Assembly: GCF_014836945.1 (NCBI RefSeq)
Contig: NZ_JACSPX010000001.1
Coordinates: 1,639,313 to 1,703,312, forward strand
Length of the DNA stretch: 64,000 nucleotides
From: Microbacterium commune
Lineage (GTDB): Bacteria; Actinomycetota; Actinomycetes; Actinomycetales; Microbacteriaceae
Reading direction: 5' to 3'
Notes under the pieces: model-generated
Told to the model about the DNA's origin: nothing
Database searches by the model: none
Seen by the model: only the letters and a program-made list of their open reading frames with translations
Program-made: the position numbers and the translations under genes
In this document: positions 1 to 7,608 of the stretch, in pieces
How positions within the stretch are numbered: the stretch's first letter is position 1
How the letters are laid out: each line of letters opens with the position of its first letter

Positions 1-81
1 CACCGCATCAAGGCGGCGCTCGACCCCGACGGCCTGCTCAACCCCGGAGCCGTCTACGCCGACGACATGTGGCGCCCCTGA
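1..81 (+). CDS. C-terminal end of an FAD-linked oxidase (partial)
   Basis: Only the last 26 codons are inside the window; the reading frame is open from base 1 and ends at TGA 79-81. The peptide carries LDPDGLLNPGAVY, which matches the conserved C-terminal tail (x-x-DPxGxLNPGK) of the FAD-linked oxidase C domain found in glycolate oxidase GlcD, D-lactate dehydrogenase and related VAO-type enzymes. In those proteins this tail lies against the FAD-binding domain. The substrate cannot be judged from this fragment. The gene converges on the LysR gene at 121-1014, and the 39 bases between them show no clear terminator. Confidence 0.6.
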   Translation, partial: HRIKAALDPDGLLNPGAVYADDMWRP

Positions 82-120
82 CCCGCCTTCGGCAGACCTC
101 GAGGTGAGCGCCCTCTGGCG

Positions 121-1014
121 TCACGGGGCGACGCGGCGGTGCGCGGCGAACGCGTCGCTCAGCGCGGTGCGCACGACGTCGACGGCCTCGTGCGCGCGCG
201 AGGCGGCCCGGACGGCGGTGAAGACCTGGCGCACGGGGGAGCCGGGCAGGTCGGCCACGGTGAGCGGGCTGGGCTCGTCGCCCCAGATCAGGTCGGGCAG
301 CATGCCGACGGCGAGGCCGGCTGCGACGAGCCGCACGTGCGCGGTGAGGTCGGCCGCCTCGAAGCGCACATCGGGCTCGAATCCGGCGGCGCGGCACTGC
401 TGCACCGTCCACTGGCGCACGGCCGTGCCCTCGGGTTCCATCACCCAGGCGCGGTCGCGGAGCTCGTGCAGGGCGACCGGATGCTCGGACGGGGGCAGCA
501 CGATGCGGATCGGGTCCTCGCCGAGCAGCTCGTGCACGACGCCGTCGCGCTGCTCGCGGGTGTGACCGGGGTACTGCTCGGCGATCACGAGGTCGAGGCG
601 TCGCGCCCACAGCTCGAACAGGCTCTCCTCCGGAGGCATCTCAGCGAGCTCGACACGCAGCTCGGGGGCGCGCTCGGCCAGCAGCGTGAGTGCCGCGGGC
701 GCGATCGTCTGCGCCGCAGTGGGCATCGCCGCGATGCGCACCGGCTCCCACCCCGCGTGCGCCGCGAGCGCCGCCCGCGCCTCTTCGTCGAGCTCGAGAG
801 CGCGGGCGGCGTGCTCAGCCAGCATCCGGCCCTGCGGCGTCAGCCGCACCCGCCGGCCGTCGGGTTCGAGCAGGGCGACACCGGCCTCCTTCTCGAGCAG
901 CGCCAGCTGCTGTGAGACGGTCGAGGGGGAGTAGGAGAGGGATGCCGCGACCTCGGCGATCGTGCCCCGAAGGGCCAGCTCGTGCAGCAGTCTCAGCCGT
1001 CTCAGCTCGAACAT
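121..1014 (-). CDS. LysR-family transcriptional regulator
   Basis: This 297-residue protein has the usual LysR length. An N-terminal winged HTH (about residues 1-60, with TIAEVAASLSYSPSTVSQQ as the recognition part) is followed by a LysR substrate-binding domain. The start ATG at 1014 has a GGAGG Shine-Dalgarno upstream. It is transcribed divergently from putA, with 91 bases between the two starts that contain a perfect 16-bp palindrome. By the usual LysR arrangement it probably controls putA and itself, perhaps in response to proline or P5C; that link is inference from position. Many actinobacteria instead use a PucR-type PruR for proline catabolism, so the pairing is worth noting. Confidence 0.88.
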   Translation of the reverse strand: MFELRRLRLLHELALRGTIAEVAASLSYSPSTVSQQLALLEKEAGVALLEPDGRRVRLTPQGRMLAEHAARALELDEEARAALAAHAGWEPVRIAAMPTAAQTIAPAALTLLAERAPELRVELAEMPPEESLFELWARRLDLVIAEQYPGHTREQRDGVVHELLGEDPIRIVLPPSEHPVALHELRDRAWVMEPEGTAVRQWTVQQCRAAGFEPDVRFEAADLTAHVRLVAAGLAVGMLPDLIWGDEPSPLTVADLPGSPVRQVFTAVRAASRAHEAVDVVRTALSDAFAAHRRVAP

Positions 1015-1051
1015 CCCGCCTCCTCATCACCTTTTGGGATCATCGAACATT

Positions 1052-1067
1052 ATCGTTCATGAACGAT
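1052..1067. promoter_or_regulatory. Palindromic operator between the LysR gene and putA
   Basis: ATCGTTCATGAACGAT is a perfect 16-bp palindrome lying midway in the divergent intergenic region. A related half site (ATCGAACAT, 1042-1050) lies just upstream. Position and symmetry fit an operator for the adjacent LysR regulator; it is not proven. Confidence 0.55.
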
Positions 1068-1105
1068 CGCTTTTCTTACACGGTCGATGGAGGCATCCTG
1101 TAGGA

Positions 1106-4100
1106 ATGAGCACCCCTGCGCCCGCCTACGAAGCATCCATCGACGAACTCGCCGCACTCGGCGATGACGCCGTCGCCCTGGTGAAGAAGTGGCTCGTCGA
1201 GAGTCGCGACGTGCCGACGGATGCCGCCGGCGAGCGTCTCGCGGGAGTGCTGCGCGACCCGAACGGCCTCGACTTCACCGTCGGATTCGTCGACGGCGTC
1301 GTGCGCCCCGAAGACCTCAAGGTCGCGGCGACCAAGCTCAAGGAGCTCGTGCCGCTGACGCCGGGCTTCCTGCCCGCGCCGATGCGCGCCGCGATCGGCC
1401 TCGGTGGTGCGACCGCCGGCATCCTGCCCGGTGTCGTCGTGCCGTCGGCCCGCGCCGTGCTGCGCCAGATGGTGCGCCACCTGATCGTCGACGCCCGCGA
1501 CGAGAAGCTGGGCGCGGCGATCAAGCACATCCGCGAGTCGCAGGGCGTGAAGCTCAACATCAACCTGCTCGGCGAGGCCATCCTGGGCCGCGAAGAGGCC
1601 AAGCGCCGCCTCGACGGCACCCGTCGCCTGCTCGAGCGCGACGACGTCGACTACGTGTCGATCAAGGTCTCCTCCACCGTCGCCCCACACAGCCCGTGGG
1701 CCTTCGACGATGCCGTCGCCGACGCCGTCGAGGCGCTGCTGCCGCTGTACCGGATCGCCGCGCAGGGCGGCCCGGGCCGTCAGAAGTTCATCAACCTCGA
1801 CATGGAGGAGTACAAGGACCTCGACCTCACCATCGCGGTCTTCACCGGCATCCTCGACCGTCCCGAGTTCAAGAACCTCGAGGCGGGCATCGTGCTGCAG
1901 GCGTACCTGCCCGACGCGCTCTCGGCGATGATGCGTCTACAGGAGTGGGCGGCCGCCCGCGTCGCCTCGGGCGGGGCGCCGATCAAGGTGCGCGTCGTGA
2001 AGGGCGCCAACCTGCCGATGGAGACGGTCGATGCCGAGACGCACGGCTGGCCGCTCGCGACCTGGTCGAGCAAGCAGGAGTCCGACTCGTCGTACAAGGC
2101 GGTGCTCGAGTACTCGCTGCGCCCGGAGCACATCGGCAACGTGCGCATCGGCGTCGCCGGTCACAACCTGTTCGACATCGCCCTCGCCTGGCTGCTCGCG
2201 AAGAGGCGCGGCGTGACCGACGGGATCGAATTCGAGATGCTGCTCGGCATGGCCACCGCCCAGGCCGAAGTCGTCAAGCGCACGGTCGGGTCGCTGCTGC
2301 TCTACACCCCCGTGGTGCACCCCAATGAGTTCGACGTCGCGATCGCCTACCTGATCCGCCGTCTCGAAGAGGGCGCCTCGCACGAGAACTTCATGTCGGC
2401 CGTGTTCGACCTTGACAGCGACCCCGCGCTGTTCGAGCGCGAGAAGCAGCGCTTCCTGGCATCCATCCAGACCATCCCGACCGAGGTGCCGGCAGCCAAC
2501 CGCACGCAGAACCGTCAGCTGCCAGACCCTTCGGCAGGCTCAGGGACCCAGGAGGGGTACGTCTTCCAGAACACCCCCGACACCGACCCGTCGCTGGCAG
2601 CCAACCGTGCCTGGGCCGACGCGATCCGCTCGCGCATGACCGGCTCGACCCTGGGCGACGACACGGTCGCCGCCAACACGCTCAGCACCTCCGAGCAGGT
2701 CTCCGAACGCATCGCCACGGCCGTGGCATCCGGCGAGGCATGGCGCGCGCTCGGCGCCGCCGGTCGCGCCGAGATCCTGCACCGCGCGGGCGACATCCTC
2801 GAGGCGCGCCGTGCCGACCTGCTCGAGGTCATGGGCTCGGAGGCGGGCAAGATCATCGAGCAGGGCGACCCCGAGGTGTCGGAGGCGATCGACTTCGCGC
2901 ACTACTACGCCGAGAGCGCCAAGAAGCTCGCCGAGGTCGACGGCGCGGTCATGCAGCCCGTCGGACTCACCGTCGTCACCCCGCCGTGGAACTTCCCGGT
3001 CGCCATCCCCGCCGGCTCCACCCTGTCGGCGCTCGCCACGGGCTCGCCGGTGATCATCAAGCCCGCCCGCCAGGCACGCCGCTCGGGTGCCGTGATGGTC
3101 GAGGCGCTGTGGGAGGCCGGAGTGCCGCGCGACGTGCTGCAGTACGTGCAGCTCGACGGCCGCTCGCTGGGTGAGCAGCTGGTCAGTGACCCGGCCGTCG
3201 GCCGGGTCATCCTCACCGGCGGGTACGAGACCGCCGAGCTGTTCCGCGGCTTCCGCGCCGACCTGCCGCTGCTCGCCGAGACCAGCGGCAAGAACGCCAT
3301 CATCGTCACGCCGTCGGCCGACCTCGACCTGGCCGCGAAGGATGTCGCGTATTCGGCATTCGGTCACGCCGGCCAGAAGTGCTCTGCCGCTTCGCTCGTC
3401 GTGCTCGTGGGGTCGGTCGCGAAGTCGGAGCGGTTCCGTCGTCAGCTCATCGATGCCGTGCGCGCCTACGAGGTGGGCATGCCGGAAGACGGCAGAAACC
3501 GCATCGGACCGCTGATCTCCCCTGCCGAGGGCAAGCTGCTCAGCGCGCTCACCGAACTGCACCCGGGACAGTCCTGGATGCTGGAGCCGGAGAAGCTCGA
3601 CGACGCTGGCCAGCTCTGGACCCCGGGCATCCGTGACGGTGTGCAGCGCGGCAGCGAGTTCCACCGGGTCGAGTCCTTCGGACCCGTGCTCGGGGTGATG
3701 ACCGCCGACTCGCTGACCGAGGCGATCGACATCGTCAACGACATCGACTACGGCCTGACCAGTGGCATCCACTCCCTCGACGTCGACGAGGTGCAGCAGT
3801 GGCTGGCGAACATCCAGGCCGGCAACGTGTACGTCAACCGCGGAACCACCGGCGCCATCGTGCAGCGCCAGCCGTTCGGCGGCTGGAAGAAGGCGGCCGT
3901 CGGTGCCGGATCCAAGGCGGGCGGCCCGAACTACCTCGTCGGGCTGGCGGAGTGGACGGATGCCCTGGTGCAGTCGGCCACGTCGCTCGACGCGCTCGCG
4001 TCGTCGGCCGTCGCTCTCGTCGACGGTGCCGACGCCGAGTGGCTGCGCGGCGCGCTGGCCACCGACATCGACGCACTGGCCGCCGAGTTCGGCATCGTGC

Positions 4101-4573
4101 GGGATGCCACCGGCCTCGTCACCGAGCAGAACGCGCTGCGCTACCAGGCGTTGCCGGTCACGATCCGCTACGAGGGTGACCGTGTGGCCGAGCTGCTGCG
4201 CGTCGCCGCGGCCGGCGCGCGTCTGCGCGCACGGGTCACGGTGAGCACGGCATCCGCTCTGCCCGCGCCGGTCGTCACCTGGCTGGGCGCGCACGATGTC
4301 GTCGTGGTGACCGAGGACGCCCAGGCCTGGGCCGGGCACGCCCGTCGCCTCGCCGCCGCGGGCGGACGCGTGCGCCTGATCGGCGCCGACGCGCTCGAGA
4401 CCGCGACGGCCGTCGACGGGTCGCCGAGCCTGGCGATCTACGCGAACCCGGTGGTCTCGGCCGGCCGCGTCGAGATGCTCACCTTCGTGCGCGAGCAGGC
4501 CGTGTCGATCACCGCGCACCGCTTCGGCACCCCGCACCGCTACGACGTCCCGCTGCTCGAGCCTGTGCGCTGA
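1106..4573 (+). CDS. putA: Bifunctional proline dehydrogenase / delta-1-pyrroline-5-carboxylate dehydrogenase
   Basis: PutA oxidises proline to P5C with FAD, then P5C/glutamate semialdehyde to glutamate with NAD+. The 1155-residue product has a proline dehydrogenase barrel (about 90-450, with VRVVKGANLPME and the WSSKQESDSSYK region), a linker, and a P5C dehydrogenase domain (about 510-1000, with TPPWNFPVAIPAG, catalytic Glu about 725 in LAETSGKN and Cys about 759 in GQKCSAA). About 150 further residues follow. There is no N-terminal ribbon-helix-helix, so it is not an autorepressor of the E. coli type. ATG 1106 was chosen because the frame upstream loses PutA character and a CATCCT hexamer sits 6 nt before it, as in the leaderless genes of this window. 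The interdomain linker holds a repeat-derived insert (2525-2549). Confidence 0.95.
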   Translation: MSTPAPAYEASIDELAALGDDAVALVKKWLVESRDVPTDAAGERLAGVLRDPNGLDFTVGFVDGVVRPEDLKVAATKLKELVPLTPGFLPAPMRAAIGLGGATAGILPGVVVPSARAVLRQMVRHLIVDARDEKLGAAIKHIRESQGVKLNINLLGEAILGREEAKRRLDGTRRLLERDDVDYVSIKVSSTVAPHSPWAFDDAVADAVEALLPLYRIAAQGGPGRQKFINLDMEEYKDLDLTIAVFTGILDRPEFKNLEAGIVLQAYLPDALSAMMRLQEWAAARVASGGAPIKVRVVKGANLPMETVDAETHGWPLATWSSKQESDSSYKAVLEYSLRPEHIGNVRIGVAGHNLFDIALAWLLAKRRGVTDGIEFEMLLGMATAQAEVVKRTVGSLLLYTPVVHPNEFDVAIAYLIRRLEEGASHENFMSAVFDLDSDPALFEREKQRFLASIQTIPTEVPAANRTQNRQLPDPSAGSGTQEGYVFQNTPDTDPSLAANRAWADAIRSRMTGSTLGDDTVAANTLSTSEQVSERIATAVASGEAWRALGAAGRAEILHRAGDILEARRADLLEVMGSEAGKIIEQGDPEVSEAIDFAHYYAESAKKLAEVDGAVMQPVGLTVVTPPWNFPVAIPAGSTLSALATGSPVIIKPARQARRSGAVMVEALWEAGVPRDVLQYVQLDGRSLGEQLVSDPAVGRVILTGGYETAELFRGFRADLPLLAETSGKNAIIVTPSADLDLAAKDVAYSAFGHAGQKCSAASLVVLVGSVAKSERFRRQLIDAVRAYEVGMPEDGRNRIGPLISPAEGKLLSALTELHPGQSWMLEPEKLDDAGQLWTPGIRDGVQRGSEFHRVESFGPVLGVMTADSLTEAIDIVNDIDYGLTSGIHSLDVDEVQQWLANIQAGNVYVNRGTTGAIVQRQPFGGWKKAAVGAGSKAGGPNYLVGLAEWTDALVQSATSLDALASSAVALVDGADAEWLRGALATDIDALAAEFGIVRDATGLVTEQNALRYQALPVTIRYEGDRVAELLRVAAAGARLRARVTVSTASALPAPVVTWLGAHDVVVVTEDAQAWAGHARRLAAAGGRVRLIGADALETATAVDGSPSLAIYANPVVSAGRVEMLTFVREQAVSITAHRFGTPHRYDVPLLEPVR
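2525..2549. repeat. Dispersed CCCTTCGRCAGGCTCAGGG-type repeat inside putA
   Basis: CCCTTCGGCAGGCTCAGGG, flanked by GA and ACCC, is a version of an inverted repeat common between genes in many high-GC bacteria. Here it is read in frame as PDPSAGSGTQ at about residues 474-483, in the linker between the two catalytic domains of PutA. Confidence 0.6.
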
Positions 4574-4614
4574 GTCGCGGGTCGGACTGCGTGGGATCGC
4601 TCGCTCTTCGCGCC

Positions 4615-4670
4615 GGCTGGGCCCATATGGTCGCCTCCTCTCGGGTGAGGCGACCATTCGAGCCCGGCCG
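4615..4670 (-). repeat. Family A palindromic repeat, copy 1 (inverted)
   Basis: A hairpin-forming element of about 55 bp. The inner stem ATGGTCGCCTC / GAGGCGACCAT is 11 bp and perfect around a 9-nt loop, with partly matching GGGCCC outer arms. Copies 1-3 fill almost all of the 319-base gap 4574-4892, which contains no credible gene. Confidence 0.75.
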
Positions 4671-4699
4671 ACGGCGTGCGGGCGAGGATGCTCGTGCTC

Positions 4700-4754
4700 G
4701 GTGGTCCCGAATGGTCGCTTTCCTTCGAGAGAGGCAGCCACCTGGGCCCAGCGG
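4700..4754 (+). repeat. Family A palindromic repeat, copy 2 (forward)
   Basis: Same element in the opposite orientation to copies 1 and 3: left arm GGTCCCGAATGGTCGC, right arm ending CCTGGGCCCAGCGG. Its inner stem is more diverged than in copies 1 and 3. Confidence 0.7.
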
Positions 4755-4817
4755 ACGGGTGAGGGCGGGGATGCCCGAGCTCCTGCGCGGAGTCGATGGC
4801 CGGCTCTCTCTTTTGCT

Positions 4818-4873
4818 GGCTGGGCCCGTATGGTCGCCTCCTCTCGGGTGAGGCGACCGTCCGGGCCCAGCGG
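4818..4873 (-). repeat. Family A palindromic repeat, copy 3 (inverted)
   Basis: The best-conserved copy: GGTCGCCTC / GAGGCGACC inner stem and GCTGGGCCCG / CGGGCCCAGC outer arms. It ends 19 bases from the stop codon of the polysaccharide lyase gene, so it could also end that transcript. Confidence 0.75.
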
Positions 4874-4892
4874 ATGCCGGAGGGCGGCCCGA

Positions 4893-7307
4893 TCAGCGGT
4901 GCAGGGAGAACTCCAGGGTCGTGCCCGCCGTGCCGGTGGTGTCGATGGTGAGCCGGATGCCGTCGCCGCGGCGGGCCAACCTGACGCGGTCCGCGTCGTC
5001 GCCCTTGACCCTCGTCGCGCGGCTTCCGGCGACGTCGATCACGAGAGTTGCGCCGCTCTGCGTCGGGTCGCTGACCGACATCCGCGTCATGCCCGGCGTG
5101 ATGCGCGCGATCACGCAGGCCGCACGGTCGGAGGTGAGCGCACCGGCGCTGCCGGCCGCCCAGAAGGCTGCGGCGGTGACGTGCGTCGACAGCTGAACCG
5201 CCTGCGCGACGCCGTCGTTGCGGATCACCTGGAAGCGCCGATCGCGCGCGGCGGCGGCGGTGGCATCGGCATCCGCTCCGGGATGCACGGCATATGCGTA
5301 CCCGCCGCTCGCCTCGGCGCCCACGCCGTGGGACAGGCTCAGCGTTCCGTACCAGCGGCGCTGCAGCACATCGGTGCCGGCGGCGGCGTTGGTGCTGTTG
5401 CGCCGCCAGGTGCCCTCGCGCTCCTTGATCCCGGCCACGAGATCGGCAGGGCCGTCGAGAAGCACATAGCCGCCGACGCCCTCCAGGTGCGCCCACCGCG
5501 CCCCTTCGACCGTCTGCCGAGCCGTCACCGCCGTGCCGTCGACGAGCAGCCGGCGCGCGGAGGTGCCGAGGTTGCGATGCTCGATGATCGTGCGCACCTC
5601 GCCGTCGCTGCGCGTGGAGATGTCCGCGCCCAGGGCGATGTAGGCATCCGGAAGCGTTACCCACATCTTGCGCGCCACCAAGCCCGTCCCTCCGGGAGCG
5701 ACGAGATGCATGGCGGCGAGGGCGGTGTCTTCGAAGGTGACCCCGCCCGTCCACTCGTTGTCGGGCGTGCGCTCGCCCCACTCGCCCTCGGGGTTGCGCG
5801 GCAGCGGGGTCAGATCGACCGTGGTGCCGGGAGGTGCCGCCAGATCGGAGGTCGACCAGAATTCGTCGTCGAAGTGATCCTCGTCGCCGCGCAGGTACAG
5901 GTAGGTCATTCCCTGGCTGGTCTTCACGCCCTCGAAGTTCTCCGCGCCCGTGCCCTCGTGCCAGGCGATCCGGTTCGAGCACATCGCCACGGCGAGAGCC
6001 CACGAGCCGTCGGCGGCGCGGTGCACGAGCCTGTCCATCGCCGGGAACAGACGGGGACCGGTCGGGTCCGCGACCGCCTGCGCATCCGAGCTGAGCAGCT
6101 CGGTGACCAGCGACAGGCGCACGATGCTCGTCGTCGCGGTGATGTTCGCCGCCGAGTTGCTCTCGATCCACTGGCGGCACAGGCCGCGCCAGCGTGCCGC
6201 GGTCTCGGCGTCGGCGGACTGGGCCAGCCGCAGGGTGTGCTCGATCAGGTCGTTGCCGTTGGTGATGCTGCGCTCGGCGTATCGCGCGACGGCCCGGCCG
6301 CGCACCGCATCCATCATCTGACCGCGGAACATGAGCGGCGCGAAGGAGCTCTCCACGAATCCGTTGACGTTGGCCCGGCTGGGGTCGGTGACGTCGAAGC
6401 CGGTGCCGGCGAGCAGGGCGAAGAGCTTGGCCAGCCCGCCCAGCAGCACGAGCCCGTACGTGCCGGTGTATCCGATCGTGGAGTGCTGCACGAACGAGCC
6501 GTCGCGGAAGAACCCGTTGCCCGCGGTGATGTACTGCCAGGTGTCGCTGAGCGCGGCCACCGCGGTGCGCAGCAGCTCCGGGTCGGGCTGGGCGATCGCC
6601 CGCACGATGATCGCCTGGCAGATGTCCACCCGGTTTGCGCCGTCCGACGCCTGCGGCCCCGTCGGGTGCAGCTGCATCCGCGGGTCCCGGTTGGGGAGGA
6701 AATGGTCGATGGATGCGCAGTACGCGTCGATCTCGGCCTGGTCGAGCTCGTCGTGCAGCAGGGCCATCGTGTTCGCCAGCGGCTGGGCGGCACCGATGTT
6801 CCACGACCACCAGTTGCCCCACCATTCGGTGTCGGGGTTGTAGACGCGCTCGTGCATGTGGGCGAGTCCGCGCAGCGCCGCCTGAAGAACGACGTCCGAG
6901 CCCTCGTGCTTCGACCCCGGCGTCGCCCACGATACGGCCATGTTCTGGATGCCCGAGTAGTTCATGCGCATCGAGTTGGACTTGGCGATCTCGGTGGCGC
7001 CGATCGACCAGTCCTGGTCGGAGAAGTAGCGGGTGGCTGTGGGGCTCACCTTCGCGAGCAGCGCGTCGGTGCCTCGATCCTGCCGAGCGATCGCCGCGGC
7101 GAAGGTCGCCGGCGACCCGGTGATGACGCTGCGTCCGGTGAGCGCCTCCACCCACCGGGCGCGCAGCGCCTCGATCTCGGGGGCGCCGACTCCGAGCGGC
7201 CGCAGAGAGGCGGTGGCCGTCAGCGGGCGGGCGATATCCATGAGCAGTGCCGATGCCACGGCGACGCCGCCCAGCTGGAGGACGGTGCGACGGGTGGGGG
7301 TGAACAT
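4893..7307 (-). CDS. Polysaccharide lyase family 8 (hyaluronate/chondroitin/xanthan lyase type), Tat-exported
   Basis: This 804-residue protein starts with a twin-arginine signal (PTRRTVLQ followed by a hydrophobic stretch to about residue 33). PL8 enzymes cleave uronic-acid-containing polysaccharides by beta-elimination. The catalytic set is in place: Asn225 (GANRVD), His275 and Tyr284 (HSTIGYTGTYG), with the same 50- and 9-residue spacings as in streptococcal hyaluronate lyase, then an Arg motif (VRGRAVAR). Aromatic patch residues EWWGNWWSWNIG lie near 161-172, and a beta-sandwich C-terminal half follows. ATG 7307 has an AAGGAG Shine-Dalgarno. The gene stands alone, with no transporter or glycoside hydrolase beside it, and is bracketed by family A repeats. 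The substrate (hyaluronan, chondroitin or xanthan) cannot be told from the motifs. Confidence 0.93.
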   Translation of the reverse strand: MFTPTRRTVLQLGGVAVASALLMDIARPLTATASLRPLGVGAPEIEALRARWVEALTGRSVITGSPATFAAAIARQDRGTDALLAKVSPTATRYFSDQDWSIGATEIAKSNSMRMNYSGIQNMAVSWATPGSKHEGSDVVLQAALRGLAHMHERVYNPDTEWWGNWWSWNIGAAQPLANTMALLHDELDQAEIDAYCASIDHFLPNRDPRMQLHPTGPQASDGANRVDICQAIIVRAIAQPDPELLRTAVAALSDTWQYITAGNGFFRDGSFVQHSTIGYTGTYGLVLLGGLAKLFALLAGTGFDVTDPSRANVNGFVESSFAPLMFRGQMMDAVRGRAVARYAERSITNGNDLIEHTLRLAQSADAETAARWRGLCRQWIESNSAANITATTSIVRLSLVTELLSSDAQAVADPTGPRLFPAMDRLVHRAADGSWALAVAMCSNRIAWHEGTGAENFEGVKTSQGMTYLYLRGDEDHFDDEFWSTSDLAAPPGTTVDLTPLPRNPEGEWGERTPDNEWTGGVTFEDTALAAMHLVAPGGTGLVARKMWVTLPDAYIALGADISTRSDGEVRTIIEHRNLGTSARRLLVDGTAVTARQTVEGARWAHLEGVGGYVLLDGPADLVAGIKEREGTWRRNSTNAAAGTDVLQRRWYGTLSLSHGVGAEASGGYAYAVHPGADADATAAAARDRRFQVIRNDGVAQAVQLSTHVTAAAFWAAGSAGALTSDRAACVIARITPGMTRMSVSDPTQSGATLVIDVAGSRATRVKGDDADRVRLARRGDGIRLTIDTTGTAGTTLEFSLHR

Positions 7308-7431
7308 GCGAACTCCTTCGGTCGTTGGCAGTGACCGTAGGAGCCGGGCAGATGAGGAATCAATGCGGATTGCGCATCTTCGTCGCGCCGCCGCGGAGTT
7401 TCGCTGCGCGAGCCGGCGCCCTCGTGGCCAT

Positions 7432-7487
7432 CCGCTGGTCCCGAAGGACCGCCTCCCGCGAGGTGAGGCGGCCACATGGGCCCAGTC
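7432..7487 (+). repeat. Family A palindromic repeat, copy 4 (forward)
   Basis: CCGCTGGTCCCGAAGGACC, a GC-rich loop, then GAGGCGGCCACATGGGCCCAG. It lies in the 301-base gap 7308-7608, which holds copies 4 and 5 and the upstream region of the lyase gene but no gene of its own. Confidence 0.7.
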
Positions 7488-7514
7488 AGTGCGCGGTGGC
7501 GCCCCGCCTGGCAT

Positions 7515-7571
7515 CCGCTGGTCCCGAAGGGTCGGGTCGCGGCGGGTGAGGCGGCCACTTGGGCCCACCGG
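7515..7571 (+). repeat. Family A palindromic repeat, copy 5 (forward)
   Basis: Same 5' boundary (CCGCTGGTCCCGAAGG) and 3' boundary (CACTTGGGCCCACCGG) as copy 4, 83 bases further on. The inner stem has decayed. Confidence 0.65.
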
Positions 7572-7608
7572 GCGGGGGCGGGGAAGACCGGATGCCGGAG
7601 CCGGGCCC

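Noticed and set aside
2540..4741. 733-codon open frame opposite putA
   Set aside because: Antisense artefact; the plus-strand PutA motifs are complete.
4701..7334. Long plus-strand open frame opposite the PL8 lyase
   Set aside because: No domain, runs through the palindromic repeats, and the minus strand carries an intact catalytic triad.
4615..7571. PL8 gene as a transposon cargo
   Set aside because: Repeats are present on both sides but no transposase, target-site duplication or terminal inverted repeat pair spanning the gene could be seen.
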